Assembly: GCA_963575745.1 (NCBI GenBank)
Contig: CAUYUJ010003447.1
Coordinates: forward strand, 1 to 25,000
Direction of reading: 5' to 3'
Length of the DNA stretch: 25,000 nt
DNA from: Prorocentrum cordatum
Lineage: Eukaryota > Sar > Dinophyceae > Prorocentrales > Prorocentraceae
Shown: positions 16,145 through 24,989 of the stretch, one piece after another
Position numbering within the stretch: the stretch's first letter is position 1
Layout: each line of letters opens with the position of its first letter
The notes under the pieces: generated by a model
Databases searched by the model: none
The model's input: only the letters and a program-made list of their open reading frames with translations
What the model was told of the DNA's origin: nothing
Program-made: the position numbers and the translations under genes

Positions 16145-17184
16145 CTGGTAGATCTCATGGGTGATGTGTGTTCCCCTTCTCAGCGGCGCGCCCTGGGGAC
16201 GTGCCCGCCTCCCCTCTCGTGCTCGACCTGCCCTCCTCTCGTCGGCGATCGCTGCGCGTTCCTTCCCTGCCGGCGAGAGGCTATGCTGAGTGGTCGGTGT
16301 GTGCGCTGGGAGTCTCGAAAAGGAGGCGCAATGCGATGGCATGAGGAACCGAGGTAATGTTAGACGAGGCGGCCGCGTGAACAGGTACACCCGGAAAGAG
16401 GGGGATGCGTTCACCCTGCGGCATCATTGTGGGGCAATCCGGCTCTGCTGACATCGTGCTCTGGGTTTCTTTCTTGGACTGTCTGTTTGCGTCCTCGCGT
16501 CCTATCTGTTTGTATCCTTTCAGGTGATTACCATTGTGTGAACGGCCAGATGCGTTGTATTTCTCTGTGCCTCGCTGGTCTGTCTACGCAGCCCTCAACA
16601 TTAGTTCTTCTCGGCGCATACCCGCTGCAACCAATTTGGCTCAAAGGAAAATTTTTCCGTATGATATCATACATACATTCGGGCCATCATGCCATTCCGC
16701 TGGGCCCCACTATGGATACTTTGGCCGGTCGTTGACTATTGATTACCAGTTGTGATTGTCTCGTGAGATATTACGTTGGTTCGACCAAGAAGGCGACGCC
16801 TGTGGTGCCATCATGGCTCAGAGACTCAGTCCACGTGCGTGACATGCCAAACCCGTCGAGCAAAACCCTTCAGGCTGTTGTCAAAGTTCACACAGCTTCC
16901 GTAGTGTTCTTCGTCGTTGGTCTGGGTAGTTTCCGTCAACATAAGTTTGACATCCGCCAGGTGTTGTTGATCACGATGTTTTGGGTTAGCGTTGGTAGTC
17001 TTAGTCGAACTCGCAGTAATGACGATCATCGTAGTACTCGCTTATGTGGCCGTATGGTCAGCAGTCGTGTTCTCTGGAGTGGTGGCATCTGTTGTAGCCG
17101 TGCGCGTGGTGTCTGTCATATGTGCCTGGAGTCGTGGTAGTACCAATCCAATCGCAGTATCAGTAGCAGTAGCAGAGCAACTCT
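16145..17184. other. Unassigned region, more balanced composition
   Basis: No recognised gene. Open frames to about 130 residues on both strands are unrecognised. Near 16990-17180 the sequence is rich in GTAGT/ACGAC trinucleotides. Confidence 0.4.
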
Positions 17185-17350
17185 CAGGAGGAACAAAACA
17201 CACAGACACAATTAATCGCCGACCCCCCAGAAAATATGGGAAGGAACGTATGGGAATTGGGGGGAAGACAGAATCCCAGAACATATGGGAACATATGGGG
17301 GATCCTTTTATTTGTGTGTATTTATTTGTGTGTCCCAGGGCCCCTTCAAA
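17185..17350 (+). repeat. Dispersed repeat family H, copy H3
   Basis: Left AACAAAACACACAGACAC, then CCCCAGAAAATATGGGAA, TATGGGAATTGGGGGGAAG, ATCCCAGAACATATGGGAAC, GGGGGATCC and a right end TTTTATTTGTGTGTATTT leading to GTGTCCCAGGGCCCCTTC. Closest to H2, but without the flanking 54-bp repeat. Confidence 0.75.
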
Positions 17351-17359
17351 CTTGTAGTA

Positions 17360-17535
17360 CAGTCGGGGCGCTGAAGAGGGAACCCTTTTCGTTGGGGAGG
17401 GGCTCGGTGTTCCTTGATTGTTTTACAGTTTGCCCTGGGTTTTCCTGAGGCTTTCCACGGGAAATCAAAGTTTAACTTATCGGGAAAAGGGGCCCCGTTC
17501 CTTATTTGGGGTTCCTTCGGTCAACGCCCCGACTG
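17360..17535 (+). mobile_element. Tc1/mariner-like MITE family C, copy C1 (176 bp)
   Basis: Ends CAGTCGGGGCGCTGA and the complement of CAGTCGGGGCGTTGA. Each end abuts TA (17358-17359, 17536-17537), the duplicated target expected for Tc1/mariner. Subterminal GGGAACCC and GGGGTTCC are also inverted. No transposase can fit. Confidence 0.85.
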
Positions 17536-17716
17536 TAATAGCTCCACGCAAGCTCTGGCGCGGGTCCGCAGGATCTGGGACGCGCAGCCAGCAGTGGGGG
17601 CGACCACTGGGCGACAGCGGTGTGTGTGGACAGCAGCGGAGCGCAAGCATCGTGCACGGGGGGCCTTCCAAGTAAGAAGGATGTCAGCACTCATGGAGAC
17701 ACGTTCGCGTCAAGCA

Positions 17717-17878
17717 TTACCAACAGCGTGGAACATATCCCTATCCCTATGCTGGGCATCTCCTCATCACGATGCCAATCTTAGGGATTCTCTTATTGTT
17801 TGAGGGCGCATCCCTAAGATTGTCATCGCCCATTTGGCGTGTCAATCTTAGGGCTAGGGATAAGTTCGAGGCTGGTAA
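17717..17878 (-). mobile_element. Family B MITE-like element, copy B2 (162 bp)
   Basis: Inverted relative to B1. Left end TTACCAACAGCGTGGAAC, right end GAGGCTGGTAA, with CATATCCCTATCCC and CTTAGGGCTAGGGATAAG inside. Perfect 5-bp TSDs AAGCA at 17712-17716 and 17879-17883. Internal CAATCTTAGGGATT and ATCCCTAAGATTG form a second inverted pair. Confidence 0.9.
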
Positions 17879-18009
17879 AAGCACTGTTAGGAGAGCAGGT
17901 TTCAAGATGGGAGTGCCGAGCGGCCTGATCTCTACACCGCGAAGCGTGCCGTCGGGGCTACTGGCCGACGGAAAGACGCGAAGTGACAAGCCCAGCGTAC
18001 AGCGGATCA

Positions 18010-18041
18010 GTTCTGTGAGAGAGGCGCAGGAATTGGGGAGG
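18010..18041 (+). repeat. 32-bp direct repeat, left copy
   Basis: GTTCTGTGAGAGAGGCGCAG plus GAATTGGGGAGG, matched at 18199-18230 with two mismatches. Confidence 0.85.
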
Positions 18042-18198
18042 CGAGGGCGCGAAGGTATTCGCGCTTCGCGCTTCGCGGTTCGGCTCCCATTCCTCCTCGT
18101 CCTCCTTTTCTCCCCTGGGAGGCGGCGCGAGCGCGAAGTGATTCGCACTTCGCGCTTCGCGCTGCGCGCAGCGCGAGGCGCGAAGTTGGGAGCCCTTG
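18042..18198. repeat. GCGCTTCGCG-rich hairpin-prone block
   Basis: Multiple overlapping CGCGCTTCGCG, GCGCGAAG and GCTGCGCGCAGCGCG motifs form many alternative stems. It is bracketed by the 32-bp repeats. Arg/Ala/Ser-rich frames are a product of this composition. Confidence 0.7.
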
Positions 18199-18230
18199 GT
18201 TCTGTGGGAGAGCCGCAGGAATTGGGGAGG
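18199..18230 (+). repeat. 32-bp direct repeat, right copy
   Basis: Matches 18010-18041 and lies two bases upstream of the left TSD of A4. Confidence 0.85.
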
Positions 18231-18237
18231 TGGTTCT

Positions 18238-18409
18238 TCGGGGGTGGACAGAACCCCCAACAGTGACACGTCGATTAGTGACTTGTCCGTTTTCGGCTCT
18301 CGAGAGGGCGCCGTGGCCGTTATCTTCCAGGCTTGCGCCCGCCAGGTTTGGGCCCGCGGTTGTTTTCGCGAAGCCACGTTTTACTAAAGGGGGGTCTGTC
18401 CATCCCCGA
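18238..18409 (+). mobile_element. Family A MITE-like element, copy A4 (172 bp)
   Basis: Left TCGGGGGTGGACAGAACCCC, right end the complement of TCGGGGATGGACAGACCCC. Perfect 5-bp TSDs GTTCT at 18233-18237 and 18410-18414. More diverged than A1-A3. The last T of its right TSD is the first base of the TA flanking C2. Confidence 0.9.
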
Positions 18410-18415
18410 GTTCTA

Positions 18416-18597
18416 CAGTCGGGGTCCTGAAGAAGGAACCCTTTTCGTTGGGGAGGGGCTCCGCGTTCCTTAATCGTTTCGCAGCTTGCCTCAGGTTTTC
18501 CTTATGTTTTCGATCGGAAATCGAAAGTTAACTTATGGAAAAAAGGGGCCTCGTTCCTTATTTTTATTTAGGGTTCCTTAGGGCAACGCCCCGACTG
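18416..18597 (+). mobile_element. Tc1/mariner-like MITE family C, copy C2 (182 bp)
   Basis: Ends CAGTCGGGGTCCTGA and CAACGCCCCGACTG, flanked by TA at 18414-18415 and 18598-18599. Same orientation as C1 and similar along its length (CCCTTTTCGTTGGGGAGGGG, TTAACTTAT, AAAAGGGGCC). Confidence 0.85.
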
Positions 18598-18798
18598 TAC
18601 CTCGGCCGTCGACTGTGGCGCGGGGCCATTGGCGCGGCACTCGCTCGCTCCTGGGCCTGGCCAGGGCAGGCCGCCCGCGGATTAATTCCATATCGCCTCT
18701 TGCACGTCGCTAGTCGATGAGGGCGCCCCCCGCGCCGGCCGCTCTCGCGCGCGAGGCGGGGAGGAGGAGGCGCAGCGGGCCCCCGGCAGTCTGAGGAG

Positions 18799-18890
18799 GA
18801 GCTCCTCCTCCTCCTCCTCCTCCTCCTCCTCCTCCTCCTCCGCCTCCTCCTCCTCCTCCTCCTCCTCCTCCTCCTCCTCCTCCTCCTCGC
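18799..18890. repeat. (CCT)n tract flanked by GAGGAGGAGCTCCTC
   Basis: About 30 CCT units with one CGCCTCC interruption. The palindromic GAGGAGGAGCTCCTC occurs on both sides (about 18793 and 18905). Confidence 0.95.
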
Positions 18891-19010
18891 TAGGGGGTGG
18901 ACATGAGGAGGAGCTCCTCGCCGGGGACGTTCCTGTCGACCCTGTTGGCTACTCTGGAGCATCTGTTGCGGCATGCTGCCTTCTGCGCCCCCAGCCCGCC
19001 CGCAGGAGGA

Positions 19011-19159
19011 GGGGGCCACGTGCGAGCCCTAGCCCTACCCCCCACGAGTTCCGAGGGGGAGGGTGGGCTTCACTTCGTTCGGGAGCTCCGGAGCGAAGTG
19101 AACCCCACCCTCCCCTCAAAAATCGTGGGGGGTAGGGGTAGGGTTCACATGTGGCCCCC
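19011..19159. mobile_element. Family E palindromic element, copy E2 (149 bp)
   Basis: Nearly perfect foldback. GGGGGCCACGTGCGAGCCC, CCCTACCCCCCACGA and GAGGGGGAGGGTGGG, then TTCACTTCG, are mirrored by CGAAGTGAACCCCACCCTCC, TCGTGGGGGGTAGGGG and GGGTTCACATGTGGCCCCC. The arms meet at GGGAGCTCCGGAGCG. No protein-coding capacity. Confidence 0.85.
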
Positions 19160-19296
19160 TGAGGAGGACATGCCCGACCCAACCCGAGCGAGCGGCGCCG
19201 CCCCTCGCCGCCCGAGGGTCGCCCGGCGTGCTGCCATCGCCCGGCAGGGAGACAGAGAGCACACCATCTGCGACGCCTCTCCGATTCCAGGTTGGT

Positions 19297-19700
19297 TAGG
19301 GGAACAAAAGGTGGCATAAACATAAAAGCTCGGAGGTCCGCGCGGATTTCTCGGATCGGCGCTGGACCCCCTTGCCTGGCGCGCGGAGCGCGCCAGGGGC
19401 GGCGCCGGAGGCGCCTCCAGGGGGGTCCCAGCCCCCCTTTTTGTTCACCTAGTTCCCCCTCTGGGCAAGCCCCCCCGCCAGGGGCGGCGCCGGATGCCAC
19501 TTTTTGTTCACCTAGTTCCCCCTTTGGGCAAGTCCCCCACTGTCGCCGCGCTCGGCGCGATTGCTCCCCGTCGTCGGGGTTCTTAGGTTCGCAGCTCGGC
19601 TCTCGGGCGGCCGTTGTGGGACCATCTGGGCACCTCCCGAGTGCCCCATGGGCGAGGACCTCAGCTTTTTTATGTTTGTGCCACGTTTTGCTCCCCTTAT
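19297..19700 (+). mobile_element. Family D composite element D3
   Basis: The left arm TTAGGGGAACAAAAGGTGGC, CATAAACATAAAAGCTCGG, GGTCCGCGCGG continues to a GGCGCGCGGAGCGCGCC palindrome. A matching right arm, GGACCTCAGC, TTTTTTATGTTTGTGCC, TTTGCTCCCCTTA, ends at about 19699. Between them CTTTTTGTTCACCTAGTTCC occurs twice (19437, about 19500), each after GCCAGGGGCGGCGCCGGA, so internal duplication or nested insertion enlarged this copy to about 400 bp. Confidence 0.65.
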
Positions 19701-19703
19701 CGG

Positions 19704-20210
19704 TGGGAGCCCGTCCCCCCTTGCGGGTCCAGGCCTCCCCGGGCCCAGAGAGCTTAGCGGGCGGTTGCAGCGGGAGGGGGGCAGAGAAACACAGGCACGA
19801 TGCGTCGTCGACCCCAGGGAGATGCAGGAGAGTACAGTCAAAAACCGAAAAAAGGACGCGCGACTTTGCTCAGGGTACCCTTGCGTCCTTACTCTTCCTT
19901 GCTCTTGCGTCCTTGAGGTTTTCGTCGGCCACCGCCCCAAACATCCCAACTTCGGCTTCCAAGGGTCTTGCGTCCTTACCGCGTATCCTTTTCAGGATTT
20001 TTGATTGTATGGGAAGTGTTATGATGCTCCAACCTACTTTAGCTTTGATCACCAGGAAGAATTCCGAGCGCCCAAACAAGTACCGAAACTCCAGGGTTTT
20101 TACGTGTCGGGTCCTGGCAGACACTCGTCCGACACTGTTTCGACACTGTTTCGACACTCTTTTGACACGTTTCCGGGTGCTCGAAATTATTTCTGGGACG
20201 TGGTGCTTAA
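19704..20210. other. Unassigned region with CTTGCGTCCTT motif and 11-bp repeats
   Basis: CTTGCGTCCTT occurs at about 19881, 19903 and 19968. At about 20130-20165 the unit CGACACTGTTT repeats two to three times with an 11-bp period. No gene is recognised. Confidence 0.5.
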
Positions 20211-20213
20211 GTA

Positions 20214-20338
20214 GGATGGGAACAACATCAGGGAAGTGGGGGTAACGACGAACCCCAGAAAAGGGTTGGAGGCATGGGGGACCCTGGGACTTGTGTTTGT
20301 TTGTCTGCGTGTCCCAGGGCCCCTTCAGCGTAGGGCTC
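20214..20338 (+). repeat. Dispersed repeat family H, copy H4 (diverged)
   Basis: AGGGAAGTGGGGGTAACGAC, AACCCCAGAAAAGG, GGGGGACCCTGGG, then a T/G-rich end TTGTGTTTGTTTGTCTGCG and GTGTCCCAGGGCCCCTTCAG. The right end is the best conserved part. Confidence 0.65.
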
Positions 20339-20524
20339 CCAGGATTTCAGGCTTTCCGGGCCCAGGGGGGTGTGTGGCAGGGGTCCCCCCTGGGGTGCTC
20401 ACCGCTCGTAGTCTCTCAGGGAAGGGCGCATCGTGGGGCCCTCGGAGGGGTCGTCGGACGAGAGCGGCCGGCATGCAGAATACGCTGGCACGCCTCAGGA
20501 TGTCCTGTGGCCTCCGCTTCTGTT

Positions 20525-20719
20525 GGGGGCGGCCAAGATGGGGGTGATGACCAGGGTGGTGGTGGTTACCATGGCGAGGGCCATGATGTTTCCTCGGATT
20601 TCTTGGCGCGCCTGCCTTCCTACCTCATTTCGTCCCTGGCCTCCCCTTGGGCCGCGCACGTGCCGCCGGCCATGATTCGCGCCCCCGCCCCCCTGGACGC
20701 CCCCCTCTCGGCCGCCCCC
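20525..20719 (+). mobile_element. Family G inverted-repeat element, copy G1 (195 bp)
   Basis: Left GGGGGCGGCCAAGATGGGGG and TGATGACCAGGG; right CCCTGGACGCCCCCCTCTCG and GCCGCCCCC. Interior ACCATGGCGAGGGCCATGATG and GCCGCGCACGTGCCGCCGG align with G2. Target duplication not evident. Confidence 0.65.
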
Positions 20720-21718
20720 GATTCGGGGCCCCCTGCTGGGCCTCAGGGAGGCTCCCTGGGGCTCACTGGGCGGCGGATGCGAGGTCACGTAGCCATGCTT
20801 CCTGCCAGGTCTCCCAGGTGTTGCAATGGCAGGACAGGCGATGCATGCCAGCCACAGTTGCTGCTGCTGGCGGCGCAGTCCCGACATGTGTCACGTTCAT
20901 GCTACACGTGCTCGTGCTACCAGGTTCAGGGGTACCAGGACGACTCTCACATTGCTTCCAATAGCACGACTCCAACGGCTACTACGGCTGGTACACATAC
21001 CTTTGCTAGAACCTAGTGCTGCTGCGACTTCATCTAGGAACGATACCACTTCTACCTCTACAGTTACTCCCACAAATGGTGCCATCACCAATGTCACCGT
21101 CTCAAGCGGTGCCAGCACCAACATCACCGTTTCGAACCTCACGATGGCTGACCCTTCTGAGGCTACGAGACGCCCTTGCTATTGGTATGACGGCTGGCGC
21201 GATGAGTCTCCGTCTTTGCACGCTTGCACGTGGAGTGGGAGGAGGAGGAGGAGCAGGAAGCGAATGATCTTGCGCGGATTGTTGTTCACACAGTGGTTGT
21301 GTGTGTATGTGTATCATCGCTTTGCGTCTCCACCCTGCCTTCTCGAGTATGGCTGGAGTCCTGTCCCACCACCAGGTACCGCTCACTGCGGGCGCCCTCC
21401 TGGTTGCCTGCGTTACCGCCAGAGAATCGATCAGCTTCGTGGGAGAGGCGCCCATCCCGTGCGCCCCGCTGTCTGGTGTGTTTGTTTCCTCTTGTGAGCT
21501 TGTTCCCTGCATGCTTTCCGCTGTCTCCGTCGCCTTGGGGTCGCTCCAGCGCCGCGGCGCAACCGATCTTCGACCGTCGGCCATGCACCATCCTGGACCG
21601 GCGCGGCATCAGCGGGCGTGTGCAGCCCTTCGAGGTAAGGTGATCGGGAGTATCTGCACGTGGCTTCCAGAGGCCCTGGACAGGTGGTGCCTCCACAGCG
21701 ACTCTGAGCGAGCCTGCA

Positions 21719-21720
<2 letters not shown>
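20720..21720. other. Unassigned region with ACC/ACT-rich patch
   Basis: Over 20940-21160 the + strand is rich in ACC, ACG and ACT triplets, giving Thr/Ser-rich frames of up to about 220 residues with no domain or clear codon bias. A GGAGGAGGAGGAGGAG run at 21238 is the main short purine tract of this type on the + strand. Confidence 0.4.
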
Positions 21721-21721
<1 letters not shown>

Positions 21722-21770
<49 letters not shown>

Positions 21771-21772
21771 CT
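21722..21772. repeat. (GT)n microsatellite
   Basis: GTGTGT run followed by GTATGT variants. Confidence 0.95.
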
Positions 21773-22609
21773 CTGTCTGTGTCTGAGTCAGTGCCGGTGC
21801 CTGCGCCTGTGCCTGTGTCCGTGTGTCTTGTTCTTGGATCCGTGTGTTGGATGAAGAAGGGCATGGAAAACAATAATCGGGTAATCGTAAGGGCTGGCAG
21901 TAGGGTCGCACTGACGTGACATGCATTCAACTCTCACCCAGGCAGATCTCAGAGAGATGGACCCGCACATGGGTGCCTTGGCGGAAGAATTGGGGTATTG
22001 CCATGGTTGCTTAGTTTTCTGTCATGCCATCTGTTGTGCAGTCTTGCACGTGCGCGTGCAATCGCAACACCGTTTCGCAAGTCGGCGGCGTGGTCATGAT
22101 AGAAGGCAGATGGGGCGGGCCTTCTCAGAAGGCTCAGAAGGTCCTTCGGCCATCCGAGAAGCTTTCCGCCGCCCTCTGAAAGTTTGCCGCCACTAATGTC
22201 CCTCCTCGGTCTGCCGCCGACCAGGGCATGGGAACACGGCGCAATGCAGTGCACGCGCAGGGGCATCCGATCTGCCTCGGCCCCCACCCTGTTCCCATCC
22301 CATCCGCCGTCCCGACCTGTCTCCCCTCCCTCACTCGGGATCCCGCAAAGGGGATGTGTGCCCCGGTGTGTGTGTGTGTGTGTGAGTCCGATCGGTTTTT
22401 GGAGCGCCCCGCGCAGATGCCCCCCAGCCGCCGGCAGCTCCCGATAGTTGTTGATAGGTGGGGCGTGCGGTGGGCATCTGTTTGCGGCAGTTCGCTGCAC
22501 CAGCGGGTCGAACCCATGCCGCCCCCAACCGACGCGCCTTATTGCCAAGTGGATTTGCAAGACAGGGGTTGCGGGGTGCTCTCTTTTGATGGCGGAGGCC
22601 ACGACGCAC
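21773..22609. other. Unassigned region
   Basis: No gene or repeat copy is recognised apart from a short GTGTGT run near 22368-22383. Open frames are unrecognised. Confidence 0.4.
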
Positions 22610-22611
22610 TC

Positions 22612-22702
22612 CCTCCTCCTCCTCTTCCTCCTCCTCCTCCTCCTCCTCTTCGTCCTCCTCCTGTGTCCGTCCCTCCTCCTCCTCCTCCTCCTCCTCCTCT
22701 TC
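22612..22702. repeat. Interrupted (CCT)n tract
   Basis: CCT runs interrupted by CTT, CGT and TGTGTCCGT. Pyrimidine on the + strand. Confidence 0.9.
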
Positions 22703-23243
22703 CCCATCTACTCACGGAACTGTCTGTTGATCTCGGCGGCCGGTTCTTTCCGTCCACCAGGGCGCCTGGGTCAGAGGCAATTGCTCACAGGCACACCTAA
22801 GCTGAATGTGGGTTGCTGTCGCTTTTGTGGACGTGGAGGTCTGGGCCAGACTGCCCGCACCTGCGTGGTCGTTCCTTGAGGATGTTTCTCTATGAAGGGT
22901 CCCGCGAGGACCCAGGGCATCGGGTCGGCCTGACCCCCCCCCTCCCAAACGACCTCACCCTGTCGGCTGCGCAGGTCCGAGGGCGGCGCGCAGTATTGCT
23001 GCGCGCGGGCACAGGTGGGGCTGCCCAGAGCGAAACGGCAGGTTATCGGCCGCCCCCCCCCCTCGCCTGATCACCCCGGTGATTTCTGAAGCATTAAAAA
23101 CAGGTGTATATATATATCTCGATGGTTCAGGAGGGAGGGCGGCGCTTCCAGGCCCAGGCCCATCGGAGCAATGCCGTGCGGCGGCCAGCCAGACCGACGG
23201 GCGTCCGCGCCAGCTCTCCCTATTAGAGACCCGCATGCTCCTC
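22703..23243. other. Unassigned region
   Basis: No gene is recognised. A TATATATAT run lies at about 23107-23115. Confidence 0.4.
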
Positions 23244-23308
23244 CCCCCCCTCCTCTGCCTCCTCCTCCTCCTCCTCTGCCTCCTCCTCCTCCTCCTCCTC
23301 CTTCTCCG
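23244..23308. repeat. Interrupted (CCT)n tract
   Basis: CCT runs with CTGCCT interruptions. Pyrimidine on the + strand. Confidence 0.9.
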
Positions 23309-24120
23309 CCTCGCTTAGCGATTGCCTCATGTTTTTCTCCACAACGAATTACTTATCCCGACCCTTGTCTGGGGAAAGAATCTCGCAAGTTGCGCATCGT
23401 TTTTTTGGAGGCGCGCGCGCGGTGTTGGCCCAATCGCTGGCGCATCTCGGTGTGGGAGGGGATAACTCGCCAAACTAATTGTTGGTTCCTTCGGGTTTGG
23501 GCTCGTTATTCTGCTGGGGCGCGCAGAGCAGAAACGGTCCCGCCCGGGCGCGATTGCGGAAATGGAGGGCGAGTTCGGGGATATGTACACGTAGAAAAGT
23601 TGTTGCTTGGCCTCGCCAGAACTTTTTGGGAGCCTGCCAGGGCGCGACGTGTCTCGACGCATTGGGGTTGACAGGCCCGTGGGGGCCAGGGGCGTTATTG
23701 TTTGTCAGTTTCCTTGGGATCGAACAAATGATACCCTAAACCGTTGGGGGGCGATCCGCTGGGGGATGAGTTCGGACAGCTGTGGGGAGTCACTATCTCG
23801 GTGGATTCTCCTGGAAGGTTGCCGCGCATGCTGAACTCCTCCCGTTGGGTTAGCCGGGGCGCTCATAGTTCCCGTTCTTCTTTGGTGTGGTAACTATGCG
23901 GAATTTAGGCTGACAAGTTATCTGACCGCATGTAGCTGTCAGTTGTCTGCAACGCGCGCGACAATGCATTCACTCTTTGTGCAAAGCGATCTCGCATTGT
24001 CAGGCTTCGGCCGCAATGTCGATGGAACGGCATCGCCACCGCAGTGGAAACTATGCTTCCCGCGGTGGGCGACAACAAACCCTGGACAAGTGCATGTACA
24101 ATATTTATTGACGCTTCGCG
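23309..24120. other. Unassigned region before the TATCCCCACCAG cluster
   Basis: No gene or repeat copy is recognised. Confidence 0.4.
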
Positions 24121-24989
24121 TATCCCCACCAGTGTTAGTCGCGGCCGCAGCCCGCCCGCGACCGCCCGCCGCTGGCGCTTCCGCCTGCGGCTGTAAAAAA
24201 AAAGTATCCCCACCAGTCCGGTGATTGACACGCCCTCTGGACTTTTCCTCGCGGGCCGCCGGATAAAAAAAGTATCCCCACCAGTGCCTGGCGGCCCACT
24301 GGCGACTCGCTCATCGGGCTTCGCGCCTGCTCCCACCCAGTATGACGGGCACGTCTGCCCCGGTGCACTTCATGTCTCTGTGTGGGTTATGCCGACATTT
24401 TCTCGACATTTTCTCGACATTATGCTCACGGCTGGCAACGATTTTCTCGACATTTTGTCAGACTGCACGTGCCCGAGCTTCCCAGGATGTCCCCTGCCGT
24501 CAGCTCCCCGCGCTGCCCCGCGGCTGCTTTGTGAGTGGGCCCGCCGGCGTGCGGCGCGTCTTGTAGCCAATTGGGCTTGCCCGTCGGCCCGGACACCCTG
24601 TTCGCCGCGTGCGCTCTTCGCTCGTGGCCGCGACCGAAAAAGTATCCCCACCAGCCTTGGTCTTCTTCGTCAGGGAAGCGATTGGTTACCCGCATTACCA
24701 CTTGGTGCTGCACGTCGCCCGGATGGACTTTTTGGCGTGCGCTCTCCACCGAGTGGCAGCGAGACCTGCCTCCTGTTAGCTTCTTCCCCTGGTTGGTCTT
24801 GTCCTTGTTTCGCCCTTCCTCTTCCTTTGCGCTGATTTGGGCCGTTGCTAGTCTGCACCGCCCCTTGACGCCACCCGACCTTTTCCTCGCCGTGGTCGCG
24901 ATTCAAACGTATCCCCGCCAGCCGCCCTGGCTGGTTCGGCGTTCGAATTGGCATCGCGCGCCCGGGTACCAACAACTATACCCACCAGC
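24121..24989 (+). repeat. Cluster of six TATCCCCACCAG motifs
   Basis: TATCCCCACCAG is exact at 24121, 24205, 24273 and 24643; it has one change at 24910 (TATCCCCGCCAG) and 24977 (TATACCCACCAG). Starts are 84, 68, 370, 267 and 67 bp apart. Three copies are preceded by an oligo-A run ending in G. Upstream of two copies a related block (TTTTCCTCGC) is shared, so the unit is longer than the motif. No protein gene explains it. Confidence 0.8.
24393..24458 (+). repeat. 11-bp tandem repeat CGACATTTTCT
   Basis: CGACATTTTCT occurs two and a half times in tandem at 24393-24422, and TTTTCTCGACATTTT recurs about 30 bp later. It lies in the large gap of the TATCCCCACCAG cluster. Confidence 0.7.

Noticed and set aside
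20826-21497. 223-residue Thr/Ser-rich frame
   Set aside because: It is explained by ACC/ACT/ACG-rich DNA. There is no domain, and overlapping frames occur on the other strand.
24190-24220. Minus-strand 3' splice site (T9-ACAG)
   Set aside because: The oligo-T run belongs to the repeated TATCCCCACCAG unit, and other copies lack the AG, so splicing is not supported.
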